Of a stretch of DNA of 64,000 nucleotides, positions 35,407-44,200 are shown in pieces; the first letter of the stretch is position 1, and every line of letters begins with the position of its first letter. The notes below the pieces were generated by a model, which worked only from the letters and a program-made list of their open reading frames with translations, was not told the DNA's origin and ran no database searches. The stretch spans positions 1,574,001-1,638,000 of the forward strand of contig NZ_CP092333.1 in assembly GCF_018595675.2 (NCBI RefSeq), written 5' to 3'. The position numbers and the translations under genes are program-made. The DNA comes from Flavihumibacter fluvii. Its GTDB lineage: Bacteria; Bacteroidota; Bacteroidia; Chitinophagales; Chitinophagaceae.

Positions 35407-36675
35407 TTAAAAAGTCTCGGAAGCTCCGAAATAAACGCCCCCTGATTTTTTACCAAATCCAAAATCGATCTGAAGGTTGGTCCTTGATTTTTTATCTACC
35501 ATCATCCTGAGACCAAATCCATAGCCCGGTGCGAGATAATCGAATAATTTTTCTTCACCCCCGGGTTTGGATGCTGTAGTAGCATTGAGGAATAATACAC
35601 CCCCGAATATTCCACCACAGGGTGAAATGGGGAACCTGTATTCAGTTTCACCATAAACTATATTATTTCCACGGAACCTTCCCTGGGTGTATCCCCTACC
35701 GCTCCTTCCCCGCTGGTCATAGCCCAATGCCGGTAAATTCAAATAAGGCATCTTTCCGGAGTCAGTATAATTTCCCATTAACCAGAAGCTTATCAGGTGA
35801 CGTGGATTCCGGGAAGACAAACCATGAAAACTTCGCCACTCAAGGCTGAGCATGTTAACGGTTTTCTTACTACCCAGGAATTCCGGGCTTAACCTATAGT
35901 TGAAATTGGCAAAAAATCCTTTATACGCATTCACCAGGTTATCCCGGGTGTCGTAAGTAATATTGGCACTAAGACCTGATATCAGGTATTCTTCTGTATT
36001 AAAATCATAATTTTTGCTATACAGGTAGTGACTGGTATATAAAGGGCGTAAAGTATCCAGTCTCTCATCAATAATATTATTGAACCAATCAAAGTGGTAT
36101 CCAAAGCCCAGGTAGAAGGATTGACGAAGCCGCCAGGAAATGGTTTGATGAAAGCGGATATGGTCAAATTTCATGGGTTGCACCAGGGAATCTTCGGATG
36201 ATTCCCATCCGTTAATTCCATACTGGTAATTCAATGCCCCCCCTTCCGGCGTATTGGTGCCTAACCCATAGGTTGCCTGGGAAAATAAAAAATACCGCCA
36301 ATCGCCGGTCAGGAATAGCCTGTCATCCTTCAGGTAAATATTATTCTTTACCTGGAACATTACCTGGTTCTTGGTAGTAACCGTAGCATTGCCCGAAAAA
36401 ATCGAATAATGACTATCCGGCTTCTTCCCCTTGAATGTATATTGGCCAGCTACACCAATTGCAAATCCGGTAGCGGGATTCGAACTGATTACGGGTACAA
36501 GAAACAGGGAACCGGTTTTATCCTTTCGTTCCTTGGGGGTTTTCCGCCATGAATTTATGATATCAGGGAGATCCTTTGGCGGACAATCAGACACCCGAAT
36601 TGTATCCTGGGCCCATCCAAGGATTGGAAAAAGGTTCAACATAAAGACCAGGTAGAAAGGACGTGCTTTTTTCAA
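35407..36675 (-). CDS. BamA/TamA-like outer-membrane beta-barrel (surface antigen D15 family)
   Basis: A 422-residue protein with a signal peptide (FMLNLFPILGWAQ). It lacks POTRA repeats and is mostly barrel: FLVPVISSNPATGFAIGVAGQYTF, DRLFLTGDWRYFLFSQATYGLG, ITYDTRDNLVNAYKGFFANFNYRLS, YDQRGRSGRGYTQGRFRGNN and VYGETEYRFPI with the RGF/RGY-type motif of the family, then GFGLRMMVDKKSRTNLQIDFGFG. Such POTRA-less proteins are common in Bacteroidota and may export a specific lipoprotein or lipid. A 12-bp inverted repeat lies 28 bp upstream. Confidence 0.85.
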   Translation of the reverse strand: MKKARPFYLVFMLNLFPILGWAQDTIRVSDCPPKDLPDIINSWRKTPKERKDKTGSLFLVPVISSNPATGFAIGVAGQYTFKGKKPDSHYSIFSGNATVTTKNQVMFQVKNNIYLKDDRLFLTGDWRYFLFSQATYGLGTNTPEGGALNYQYGINGWESSEDSLVQPMKFDHIRFHQTISWRLRQSFYLGFGYHFDWFNNIIDERLDTLRPLYTSHYLYSKNYDFNTEEYLISGLSANITYDTRDNLVNAYKGFFANFNYRLSPEFLGSKKTVNMLSLEWRSFHGLSSRNPRHLISFWLMGNYTDSGKMPYLNLPALGYDQRGRSGRGYTQGRFRGNNIVYGETEYRFPISPCGGIFGGVLFLNATTASKPGGEEKLFDYLAPGYGFGLRMMVDKKSRTNLQIDFGFGKKSGGVYFGASETF

Positions 36676-36702
36676 ACAATAGGGGATTTAGCCAGTATAC
36701 AA

Positions 36703-36745
36703 CAACTTCACTATAAGAATAAAAGTTTATCCGATAGTGAAGTTG
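36703..36745. terminator. 12-bp inverted repeat between two minus-strand genes
   Basis: CAACTTCACTAT at 36703-36714 is repeated inverted at 36734-36745 around a 19-base AT-rich loop. It is 26 bp past the stop of the 36772 gene and 28 bp ahead of the BamA-like gene. It may terminate the former or regulate the latter; the minus-strand side has no strong U-run. Confidence 0.5.
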
Positions 36746-36771
36746 AAAATAGGAAAATACAGGATTAGAAG

Positions 36772-37269
36772 TTATTGTTTCGTAGCATCTTTTGCTTTTG
36801 TTTTGTCCAGCTCATCAATAAATGGTATAGATTCCTGAATTGACAGGCGGATATTGTTTTCCAGGTAATCTTCCAGCTGGAATAATTTAGATGCCTGTTT
36901 ACCACCAATAATTTTGGACATACTATCAAAATATTTTTTCTGCAGTTTGGTATAATCACCAAGCCATTTAAGTTTCCTGTTCATCAGGTTACCAGCCTTA
37001 ACATCATCCATCTTTTCATAATCATTAGCATAGCTTTCAATCAGGGCTATCCTTTCTTTTCCAAGCGTTTTACGATCACCCTCATATTGGTCATACAGGT
37101 CCCAGAATGCTGTCTTTTTAGCTTCAGGGATCGTCATATAAACCTGGACCAGCTCTTTTTTATCCTTTCCAAACATAGCCTGGATCATATCAATGTCTTC
37201 TTTATTGGATTGACCAAAAGAAATTGCTGAAATCAGTAAAAAAGCGGGCAAAAAAAAGAAATTCTTCAT
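36772..37269 (-). CDS. Exported helical protein of unknown function
   Basis: A 165-residue protein with a signal peptide (MKNFFFLPAFLLISAISFGQ) and a mature part that is charged and almost wholly helical (FGKDKKELVQVYMTIPEAKKTAFWDLYDQYE; NRKLKWLGDYTKLQKKYFDSMSKIIGGKQASKLFQLEDYLENNIRL). The pattern recalls Spy/CpxP-like periplasmic chaperones but no LTxxQ motif is seen, so no family is claimed. Two FNR-like dyads lie about 120-150 bp upstream. Confidence 0.75.
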   Translation of the reverse strand: MKNFFFLPAFLLISAISFGQSNKEDIDMIQAMFGKDKKELVQVYMTIPEAKKTAFWDLYDQYEGDRKTLGKERIALIESYANDYEKMDDVKAGNLMNRKLKWLGDYTKLQKKYFDSMSKIIGGKQASKLFQLEDYLENNIRLSIQESIPFIDELDKTKAKDATKQ

Positions 37270-37387
37270 AATTGTAGTTTTAGTTATAAACCGGTATTTA
37301 TTGATGAGTAAAAATTTGTCCCTGATTTAAGCAGGGGATTATTTCAATTAACCACCCGAAGTTGAAATTTAATACCTGAAAGGATAC

Positions 37388-37421
37388 TGACAATTATCAT
37401 TATATCATATGATCTAAGTCA
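37388..37421 (-). promoter_or_regulatory. Tandem FNR-like dyads, 22-bp spacing (site A)
   Basis: TGACAATTATCA at 37388-37399 and TGATCTAAGTCA at 37410-37421 both fit TGAY-N4-RTCA and start exactly 22 bp apart. They lie upstream of the helical exported protein gene (start 37269). A TAAATTTC element at 37364-37371 (minus) could be the -7 box. The same pair occurs at four other loci in this window. Confidence 0.6.
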
Positions 37422-37458
37422 GAATATCAGGGTTTTGATGCTTCCGATTTCTTATCCC

Positions 37459-38250
37459 TTAAAAATTAAACCCGAAACGAAGTACCGGGCCATAAGTATC
37501 TACATCATACATGAACCGGTTATCCCCACTTCCCTTATTATAGTCAAGGCTGATTACCCGGTAACCACCAGTAACCTGGAATAATTTTGAAAAACGGTAG
37601 CCTGCATAGGCCTGAATTTGCCAGGCAAAGTCAGACCCGATACCAAAACCCCCGATTTCTCCCCTTACCTGGTAAATGAATTTTTGGCCGGGTGCATTTT
37701 TAACCCGCGCAATAAGCATTGGATCAAACCATGTTTGTGTTAGGTCCTTGTTTCTATTTGTTGTTCCGCCACCAATATTATTTATATTGATATCAACCCC
37801 GGCATTAATTGAATTCAGGATTCCCCCCAGGCCCAGTTCAAGCCAGGGTGAAACCCTTCTTAAACCTGCAATCTCCCAGGCAAACTGCTTCGCTGTCACA
37901 TCACCGCTATTAATTACAGTGCCTGTTTTAACATCCTGGTTAAGATCCATGTAAATAAAATCTGTTGCTATTGCCCACTTATCATTAGATGCTTCCAGGT
38001 TTAGCATCGCCCCAATTTTTAGCTTACTGAAGATGTCACCTGAGCTGGCGTTTATGCTTACATCTGGAAGTTCCCCTACACCAGTTTTTCCGCTCATATT
38101 CGGGAACATCAGGTAGGGTTCAACCAGGAACGTCCAATGTCCACCAGATTGCTTTTCCCCCTTATTATCCTGACCAGACACAACAACTGGCAGGGCTAAT
38201 GCCAAAACCATAATTACCACCATTGACCTGATTATACTTTTCTTATACAT
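37459..38250 (-). CDS. Outer-membrane beta-barrel protein
   Basis: A 263-residue protein with a signal peptide (VVIMVLALALPVVVSGQ) and alternating beta-strands typical of an 8-12-strand barrel: WTFLVEPYLMFPNMSG, KLKIGAMLNLEASNDKWAIATDFIYM, WLELGLGGILNSINAG, FQVTGGYRVISLDYN and a terminal aromatic VLRFGFNF. No enzymatic motif. It follows the 38307 lipoprotein gene by 56 bp, so the two form one of several lipoprotein/barrel pairs here. Confidence 0.8.
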   Translation of the reverse strand: MYKKSIIRSMVVIMVLALALPVVVSGQDNKGEKQSGGHWTFLVEPYLMFPNMSGKTGVGELPDVSINASSGDIFSKLKIGAMLNLEASNDKWAIATDFIYMDLNQDVKTGTVINSGDVTAKQFAWEIAGLRRVSPWLELGLGGILNSINAGVDININNIGGGTTNRNKDLTQTWFDPMLIARVKNAPGQKFIYQVRGEIGGFGIGSDFAWQIQAYAGYRFSKLFQVTGGYRVISLDYNKGSGDNRFMYDVDTYGPVLRFGFNF

Positions 38251-38306
38251 CGATTCAGGTTTTAAATCATATGAGAGATTATTTTCGCATCCAGATTGTA
38301 TACCTT

Positions 38307-38924
38307 TTACCGTACCAGAAAACCTTGCCTGGTCATTTTGTCCACAACCACATCGGCAATTACATTAACAGATTTATCCAGCTTTTTGGGGTTTTCGGTT
38401 TTCGTTGTTCCGGTCCACAACAATTTATTTGGGTTTGTAGAATAAAAAGTGGTCTCGACATGATACTTCTTATCAGAACTGTATGAACCAGGTGCTGTGT
38501 AAATGGGGGCTGCATATCCAAAATAGGTACCATAACCACCATACATTCCTACACCTACACTAACGGATGAACCCGGTACATAATAAACGTCTTCTTCCAA
38601 ATTGGCCAGGCGCATCAATAAAATATGGGTAAATCCACCTGCAACAACATACTTCTCCAATGCTTCCGGCTTTGCCTCTTTGATCATTTCCTTGGTTAAT
38701 AACTTATAAGATTCAACCGCCGGGTTTTTAAATTTCTTTACCAGGTTATCTTCAATCACCGTGCGGGAATATTCATCTTTCACTAGGGCTACCACCAGTA
38801 TCTTATTATTGGGACTAGGGGTGTAATGAGTCCCAATTTCAAACCAGGATTTTTCAATTTCTGTCGTAGGTCCACAGGATGAAAAAGCACTAATTATAAG
38901 AAGAAGAACAAAAAATCTTTTCAT
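38307..38924 (-). CDS. Lipoprotein of a three-member local paralogue family (copy 1)
   Basis: A 205-residue lipoprotein starting at ATG 38924 (MKRFFVLLLIISAFSSCGPTTEIEKSW). Conserved with copies at 43369 and 52425: the CxPxTxIxKSW start, VIEDNLVKKF, GGFTHILLMRLA, a Gly/Tyr-rich loop (GVGMYGGYGTYFGYAAP), and the end NPNKLLWTGTTKTENPKKLDKSVNVIADVVVDKM..GFL. No known family was recognised; distant similarity to DUF4136-like lipoproteins is possible. An upstream in-frame ATG (38954) would spoil the signal peptide. Confidence 0.8.
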   Translation of the reverse strand: MKRFFVLLLIISAFSSCGPTTEIEKSWFEIGTHYTPSPNNKILVVALVKDEYSRTVIEDNLVKKFKNPAVESYKLLTKEMIKEAKPEALEKYVVAGGFTHILLMRLANLEEDVYYVPGSSVSVGVGMYGGYGTYFGYAAPIYTAPGSYSSDKKYHVETTFYSTNPNKLLWTGTTKTENPKKLDKSVNVIADVVVDKMTRQGFLVR

Positions 38925-38990
38925 AAACAGGTATATTTTGATCGAATATAGCATTTATGCCATGTTTGGCAGCAACCTATACTACCAAAT

Positions 38991-39027
38991 AAAAACCGTC
39001 CGCTGAAAATTAGCAGGACGGTTTTTT
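38991..39027 (-). terminator. Rho-independent terminator after the OmpA gene
   Basis: AAAACCGTCC and GGACGGTTTT arms around a GCTGAAAATTAGCA loop, with A/T runs on both sides. It lies 19 bp beyond the OmpA stop on the minus strand. Confidence 0.75.
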
Positions 39028-39045
39028 ACAAAAGTTAAGGTACGC

Positions 39046-39828
39046 TCAATATTGATTGATCAATTCATATAACTTGATCAGATTTGGATTCAATATAATT
39101 TCAATCCGACGATTTAATGCTCTTCCTTCCTTGGTATCATTAGTGGCTACAGGCATATATTTGCTTCTTCCTGCTGACAATAACCTTGTTGGGTCAACGG
39201 AATATTTGTCTCGCATAACACGAACAATGCTATTGGCCCTTTCGGTACTCAAAGACCAGTTATCCTCGAAACGGGCGTTGTGAATTTTTTGCGCATCAGT
39301 ATGTCCGACTACATAAATCTGAACTTTGGGATAATCATTCAGGATTGAAGCCAACGGAGACAATGCATTTTTAGATGCCTTGCTTAACGTTGCAGTGCCT
39401 ACCGGGAATAACATTTTTTCAGGTAAGCTTACACGCAATAATCCTTCCTTATATCCCACTTCCATTCCGGAATCTAAAAGCTGGCTTAGTCCGGAAACAA
39501 GCCTTTCCTGTAATTCCTTCATGGATGTACCTTGCTCTGCAAGGGCTGCATTTACCCTTGCCTCCCGCTCTTCTGCCCTGGCCTGCAAGGCCTGGTATTT
39601 TGCAGCATCAACGCTTAATTGCGCATTTTGACTTGTCAGACTGGTGACCTGGTTATTCAGGTCAGCAATTTTGTCATTAGCACTTTTTAAATTATTATCA
39701 CAGGAAGACAAATCAGCCTGCAGTTTCTGGGACTGCGCTTCTACGCTTTTGTATTTTTTACTGGATACACAGGAAGAAAATGCAATCGCCAGTATAATCA
39801 TCATGCTTGCGGTGAATCTTGATTTCAT
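39046..39828 (-). CDS. OmpA family lipoprotein with coiled coil
   Basis: A 260-residue lipoprotein (start ATG 39828; IILAIAFSSCVSSKKYK). Residues 25-105 form a coiled coil (KLQADLSSCDNNLKSANDKIADLNNQ; ALQARAEEREARVNAALAEQ). The C-terminal OmpA peptidoglycan-binding domain has VQIYVVGHTDAQKIHNARFEDNWSLSTERANSIVRVM and GRALNRRIEIIL, with the Asp and Arg that bind diaminopimelate. It tethers the outer membrane to the cell wall. Two FNR-like dyads lie 54-87 bp upstream and a terminator follows. Confidence 0.92.
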   Translation of the reverse strand: MKSRFTASMMIILAIAFSSCVSSKKYKSVEAQSQKLQADLSSCDNNLKSANDKIADLNNQVTSLTSQNAQLSVDAAKYQALQARAEEREARVNAALAEQGTSMKELQERLVSGLSQLLDSGMEVGYKEGLLRVSLPEKMLFPVGTATLSKASKNALSPLASILNDYPKVQIYVVGHTDAQKIHNARFEDNWSLSTERANSIVRVMRDKYSVDPTRLLSAGRSKYMPVATNDTKEGRALNRRIEIILNPNLIKLYELINQY

Positions 39829-39881
39829 ATTGTTAATTATTTTATACCTGCAAAGCAAAAGATGTTGTTACGTTTAAAAAA

Positions 39882-39915
39882 TGATTAATGTCACTTGACA
39901 GAATGATTATTATCA
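39882..39915 (-). promoter_or_regulatory. Tandem FNR-like dyads, 22-bp spacing (site B)
   Basis: TGATTAATGTCA at 39882-39893 and TGATTATTATCA at 39904-39915, both exact matches to TGAY-N4-RTCA, 22 bp apart start to start, and 54 bp upstream of the OmpA start. A TTGCTTTG element (minus strand, 39851-39858) could be the -7 box, which would put the sites near -44 and -66. Confidence 0.65.
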
Positions 39916-39953
39916 AATTCTAACGGAACTATAAATGAAAAGAATTTCGTGGC

Positions 39954-42191
39954 TTAATAGCCATAAACCGCTTTCCGGAGATCCTGGTATTTCTTTACTT
40001 CTTCCACTTGTTTCATATCCTGGTTTAAGGAAATCAATCCTTCAATGACCTGCGGCTGATTGCCATACTTTTCCAGGAAACGTTCCAATGATTGCAGGGC
40101 ACTTTGGGACTTACCCATTGAATGCAGCGCAATGGCATTTGTATAGGCGAACCCGGGATCTGAAGGGCTTGATTGAATGGCCTGCTGCAATTCAGCTATT
40201 CCGTTTTTTTCATCCTTGTTCCTGAAATGCCACATGGCTAACGAATAATGAAGGCTCCCGTTTTTGGGCTCTACCATCAGGGCATTATGTAGTAATTCAA
40301 ACGATTTCGTTTCATTGCCCATCGCCCTGTAGAGGTCGGCAAGATTCGCATATGCAGCAGTGAACTTTGGAAATCGTTTGATACCAAGCAGGTAAATCTG
40401 TTCAGCTTCCTGCATCCGGCCCGTTGCTGTCAATACAATACCCTGGTTAAGGTAACCCTCGGGCCTGTCACTCATGCCCCGCTGGATGGCCAGGTATTCA
40501 TTCAGCACCTGCTCAAATCTTTGTTTGGTGGCAGCATCCAGGGTCGTGTATTGTTGCGCCAATAAAGTAACTGCCAGCGTACGTACGGACAGAACAGGAT
40601 CATTTAGCAGGGGTTTCACACGGTTCACTAATTCCCCGGGTGGAAAAGCGGCTAAAGAACCTAAGGCATTCAAACGCAGGTTTGCATCAGCACTCTGCAG
40701 GTATTGTTGCCTGATCTCAACACTCCTTGGCGATAAATAATTGGGATACTGGTCAAGCGCAGTGGCTTTTATGATAGCCGGATAATCAGGTGATGCCAGC
40801 AAATCATTCCAGCTTTGCTCACTCCCGGCTGTATTTTTTGAGATTGCAAACAAATGTTCGCCATAGGTTTTGGACGCAGGCAACTTATCGCCATACCATT
40901 CCTTAAAAGCTTTAGCAGTCCAGCTTACCGGCTTATCCGTATGGCACTTATTGCAGGCATTAGGTGTACCCATGGCCAGGGAAAGGTCAGGCCTGGGAAT
41001 CCGGATACTATGGTCACGGCGGTCATCTACCCCCATATAAGTTGTTATGGGCATATGGCAATTGGCGCAGGACGCCCCAACACTATTCTCAGGATGGTGC
41101 GTATGTGCTTCAACATTGAACTTTGCAGGTGAATGGCAAGAATTGCAGGTGGCATTCCCCGGCGCTTTCAATTTCATAGAATGGGCATCGTGGCAATTGA
41201 TGCAGGTCACTCCGTTGGCATACATTTTACTTTGCAGGAAAGACCCGTATTCATAATCCTCTTCCCTGATCTGGCCATCTATATAATAATTTGCCGTACT
41301 CACAGTTGCCGGGATATGCGATTGGAGGAAGGATTGACCGTGGGTATACGCATCAGTTATCCGGGTAGCGCGGGAATGGCAGCGGGCACAGGTTTCTACC
41401 TGCGTAATATTCGGGATTTTCTTATCTGGAAAAGCAATTCCTTTATCAGGATTCATGGTCCAGGTTAATTGCTCACCGGCCAGCTTAAAGGCAAATCCTT
41501 TAAGAGAATCGCTGGCTGGTTTCTTACCGGTCCACAAGATATGTCCTGAAGCCGGACCATGGCAGGATTCACAGGACACTTTCCCTTCACCCCAGGTACT
41601 GTGAAAACTATTGCTGCTGATATCGAATTTCTTTGCATAATCAGTCGTGTGGCAATCAGCACACATATTATTCCAGTTCTGGTTGATACCCGTCCAATAC
41701 AATTCATCCCCTGGAAGAATTTTATCCTTGCCATAAATATGGAACCATCTCTGGCCGCCTTTTTCCTTTGGCCTGGTATCCCAGCAATAGGGCAAAGTCT
41801 GTACCCGGCCATCTGCAAACTGTACCAGGTATTGTTGCAGTGGTTGCCAGCCAAAAGTAAAGCTCACCCTGAATTCTGCTGGTTTCCCCAATGAGTCCCT
41901 GGTATGCACAAAATATTGCCCGTCTTTCTGGTAAAACCGGGCCGTATCGCCGAAATAAATAAACTGGCTGTTATTGAAATCTCCTTTCACTGACCTTTGC
42001 AAAGCCGTGTCCATTGCGTGGGCATGGTCAGAAGCAGTATAATTGGCATATTCTTTCGAATGGCAACTCTGGCATTTATTGGACCCAACATATGTATTCG
42101 GCGCACTGTATTCAGGCTTTGTAGTTTCCACACAGCAGTAAAACAAAATAACAAACAGAACAACAGCAGAAATAGCCGAAAATATTCTCAT
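39954..42191 (-). CDS. Octahaem cytochrome c with C-terminal TPR domain
   Basis: A 745-residue exported protein with an N-terminal hydrophobic signal (VVLFVILFYCCVETT, possible lipobox). I count eight CxxCH motifs in the first 450 residues: CQSCH, CADCH, CESCH, CARCH, CINCH, CNSCH, CANCH and CNKCH. This resembles cytochrome c554/octahaem reductase-type proteins. The C-terminal 300 residues are HEAT/TPR helices (LNQGIVLTATGRMQEAEQIYLLGIKRFPKF; AYANLADLYRAMGNETKSFELLHNALMVEPKNGSLHYSLA). Likely an extracytoplasmic electron-transfer or nitrogen/sulfur oxyanion enzyme; substrate not deducible. Confidence 0.9.
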   Translation of the reverse strand: MRIFSAISAVVLFVILFYCCVETTKPEYSAPNTYVGSNKCQSCHSKEYANYTASDHAHAMDTALQRSVKGDFNNSQFIYFGDTARFYQKDGQYFVHTRDSLGKPAEFRVSFTFGWQPLQQYLVQFADGRVQTLPYCWDTRPKEKGGQRWFHIYGKDKILPGDELYWTGINQNWNNMCADCHTTDYAKKFDISSNSFHSTWGEGKVSCESCHGPASGHILWTGKKPASDSLKGFAFKLAGEQLTWTMNPDKGIAFPDKKIPNITQVETCARCHSRATRITDAYTHGQSFLQSHIPATVSTANYYIDGQIREEDYEYGSFLQSKMYANGVTCINCHDAHSMKLKAPGNATCNSCHSPAKFNVEAHTHHPENSVGASCANCHMPITTYMGVDDRRDHSIRIPRPDLSLAMGTPNACNKCHTDKPVSWTAKAFKEWYGDKLPASKTYGEHLFAISKNTAGSEQSWNDLLASPDYPAIIKATALDQYPNYLSPRSVEIRQQYLQSADANLRLNALGSLAAFPPGELVNRVKPLLNDPVLSVRTLAVTLLAQQYTTLDAATKQRFEQVLNEYLAIQRGMSDRPEGYLNQGIVLTATGRMQEAEQIYLLGIKRFPKFTAAYANLADLYRAMGNETKSFELLHNALMVEPKNGSLHYSLAMWHFRNKDEKNGIAELQQAIQSSPSDPGFAYTNAIALHSMGKSQSALQSLERFLEKYGNQPQVIEGLISLNQDMKQVEEVKKYQDLRKAVYGY

Positions 42192-42223
42192 ATCAAAATA
42201 TAGTAAGAATACTGAAGATTTGG

Positions 42224-42670
42224 CTATTTTGTTCGAATAAATTCAACATTGTAAGTGGTCCCTTCCACTGCCTGGAAATATTTCCCGGCCAACTTATCCT
42301 TACCGGGTATGTATTGCAAAGTATAGTTTGAACCAGGATAATTCACATCCTGTAACTCAATATAAACCTGTAATACATCAGAAACAGTTGTCCAGCTTGC
42401 CTTGCCCACATGAATGGGATTTGGGTTAAAATAGCCAGCAGAGATACTTCCTGAATCCGTAACGGCTGTAATCTTTACCTGGTAAGGGGCATCCGTCCTG
42501 ATCCATTCCCCGACAAGTTTGTTTTTATCCAAAGAATTGGATGTTGCAGTCTGTTGGGGTTCGGTTACAGTTTGAAGTGTTTCTGCTGTTTCCTGATTCG
42601 CTTCATTGTTTTTACAAGATACGAACAGCACCACCAGGGTGGCACAACACAAGTATACAGTTCTTTTCAT
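42224..42670 (-). CDS. Small lipoprotein, lipocalin-like
   Basis: A 148-residue lipoprotein (LVVLFVSCKNNEANQ, Cys about 19) with a Thr/Gln-rich linker and a beta-rich domain (KLVGEWIRTDAPYQVKITAV; LQVYIELQDVNYPGSNYTLQYIPGKDKLAGKYFQ). The GEW-type opening and strand pattern recall lipocalin-like domains, but no family is claimed. It is 32 bp upstream of the octahaem cytochrome gene and probably co-transcribed. Confidence 0.7.
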   Translation of the reverse strand: MKRTVYLCCATLVVLFVSCKNNEANQETAETLQTVTEPQQTATSNSLDKNKLVGEWIRTDAPYQVKITAVTDSGSISAGYFNPNPIHVGKASWTTVSDVLQVYIELQDVNYPGSNYTLQYIPGKDKLAGKYFQAVEGTTYNVEFIRTK

Positions 42671-42715
42671 TGTTATTTTAATGCTGCATTATACCTGCAG
42701 CGCTACAGTACGGAA

Positions 42716-43357
42716 TCAATTTCCCATTTTAAAGACAAGGCCACCACCCATGCCAAATTGAAGCATGGATGAATAAGAACTTAAGCCGGCACTCGCACCA
42801 CCAGTACCGAAATAAAGTCCACCTCCTGCACTCTGAACGGCTGACAATAATTCTACCTGGAGCTTAATGCCAATTTTTTCGTTTAGCCAAATATTGGAAC
42901 CGCCCTTGATATCCCAGGCAAATTTTGTGGAGCTGCCGGAACCACCGTCAGGATTGCTAACATCGATTATCGCACAGCCAAGGCCGAAACCCAGGTAAGG
43001 TTCAAATTTCCCGCTGCTTGTCTCGAAATAATTACTTCCGCCCAACAGGATATAATTAACAGCCACGTCAAAAGTTTTTTCCTTCACACCCTCCCGGTAA
43101 TAAGTCATTGGGGCTTTAGTATCCTGCCGCAGGTATTTCAATTCAATTCCTTTCGTCCTGTCGAGCATATATTCCAGCCCTACGCCCCATTGAAAGCCAC
43201 CCTTGATGGTTCCTTCATAATAACTATTGGCATCATAATAAGAATCTATTTTATCATCGAAAACATAGGCGGTATATGCATTCACCCTGACTTTCTGGGC
43301 GGAGGCAATGCTCCCTAATACTGTAAAAAACAGTACGATTGGCAATATTTTTTTCAT
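42716..43357 (-). CDS. Outer-membrane beta-barrel protein
   Basis: A 213-residue protein with a signal peptide (ILPIVLFFTVLGSIASAQ) and OmpW/OmpX-like strands: GTIKGGFQWGVGLEYML, GIELKYLRQDT, VAVNYILLGGSNYFE, FEPYLGFGLGCAIID, IGIKLQVELLSAV and MLQFGMGGGLVFKM. It follows the copy-2 lipoprotein gene (43369) by 11 bp, so both are probably in one transcript under the FNR-like site C. Confidence 0.78.
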   Translation of the reverse strand: MKKILPIVLFFTVLGSIASAQKVRVNAYTAYVFDDKIDSYYDANSYYEGTIKGGFQWGVGLEYMLDRTKGIELKYLRQDTKAPMTYYREGVKEKTFDVAVNYILLGGSNYFETSSGKFEPYLGFGLGCAIIDVSNPDGGSGSSTKFAWDIKGGSNIWLNEKIGIKLQVELLSAVQSAGGGLYFGTGGASAGLSSYSSMLQFGMGGGLVFKMGN

Positions 43358-43368
43358 TTACGTTTTTT

Positions 43369-43971
43369 TTATTTTGTTAAAAAGCCTTCATTTTTCATTT
43401 TCTTTATGACTACTTCAGCAATGTCATCCACAGCTTTATAGATTTTTGATGGTCGGGGTGTCATAGTCGTTCCAGCCCATAATAATTTATTTGTGCTCAC
43501 AGCATATAATGCAGTTTCAACATAAATATTCGGATTAGCAGTATTGTTTTCCGGTGAAGAAAAATGGCTGGCACCATACTCATAGTATTTTCCATAATCA
43601 CCATAAAAGCCAGTACTGGTGGCCGGATCAGCAGGAGCGTCCTTTTCAGAATCTGCCATACGCATGAATATTACATGGGTAAAGGCACCTTCATGCAGGA
43701 TTTTGTCAATGTCCCCACCCCTGGCTGCCAGGAAAATTTCCGGGGTTATAAAGTTATAGGATGCCCTGGCCTTATTATTTAACCATTTAACGATATTGTC
43801 TTCAATCACCCTGCGTGAATTATCATCCTTAAACAATGCAATGGCAAGGGTCTTATTGGTGGAGCCACGGGAAATTGTTGTACCGGGTTCCCGCCAGGAT
43901 TTTATGATTTGGGTAGATGGCGAACAAGAAACCAGCGCACTGATCAAAATAATAAACAGAAATCCTTTCAT
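43369..43971 (-). CDS. Lipoprotein of the local paralogue family (copy 2)
   Basis: A 200-residue lipoprotein (LISALVSCSPSTQIIKSWREPG). It shares with the copies at 38307 and 52425 the VIEDNIVKWL block, GAFTHVIFMRMA, the Gly/Tyr loop (STGFYGDYGKYYEYGA) and STNKLLWAGTTMTPRPSKIYKAVDDIAEVVIKKMKNEGFL. Function unknown. It leads a two-gene unit with a beta-barrel gene and has the FNR-like dyad C about 100 bp upstream. Confidence 0.8.
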   Translation of the reverse strand: MKGFLFIILISALVSCSPSTQIIKSWREPGTTISRGSTNKTLAIALFKDDNSRRVIEDNIVKWLNNKARASYNFITPEIFLAARGGDIDKILHEGAFTHVIFMRMADSEKDAPADPATSTGFYGDYGKYYEYGASHFSSPENNTANPNIYVETALYAVSTNKLLWAGTTMTPRPSKIYKAVDDIAEVVIKKMKNEGFLTK

Positions 43972-44018
43972 ACTTACAAATTAACTAGGGATACACTTTT
44001 TGTTTAAGTTATCCAGGC

Positions 44019-44043
44019 TAAATATAATAATCAACCGCCAAAT
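44019..44043 (-). promoter_or_regulatory. Probable promoter of the copy-2 lipoprotein unit
   Basis: On the minus strand a TATATTTA element (44019-44026) resembles the -7 box TAnnTTTG, with a TTTG at 44039-44042 upstream, closer than the usual spacing. The FNR-like dyad C is centred about 63 bp upstream of the inferred start of transcription. Confidence 0.35.
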
Positions 44044-44064
44044 AAACAGGTTATTGAAATGGGA

Positions 44065-44103
44065 AACCATGATTTCTGTCATGGTTCTACCTGATCTTTC
44101 CCT
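44065..44103 (-). promoter_or_regulatory. FNR-like dyad with degenerate second copy at 22 bp (site C)
   Basis: AACCATGA (44065-44072) and TCATGGTT (44079-44086) form an 8-bp dyad around TTTCTG; its core TGATTTCTGTCA (44070-44081) fits TGAY-N4-RTCA. Exactly 22 bp on, TGAT (44092-44095) repeats the left half only. About 100 bp upstream of the 43369-43971 gene. Confidence 0.55.
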
Positions 44104-44200
44104 ACCACCGATTCCTGACATGACATGGTAATGTTTGGCAGGGCGTTATTTGCTTCCCCTTTTTAAATGATCAAACTTCCCGGGAAAGATGATGGAAGTC

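Noticed and set aside
38966-38985. TGCCA-N4-TGGCA dyad upstream of the copy-1 lipoprotein
   Set aside because: A five-base dyad seen once; it does not match the FNR-like motif of the other lipoprotein units and could be chance.
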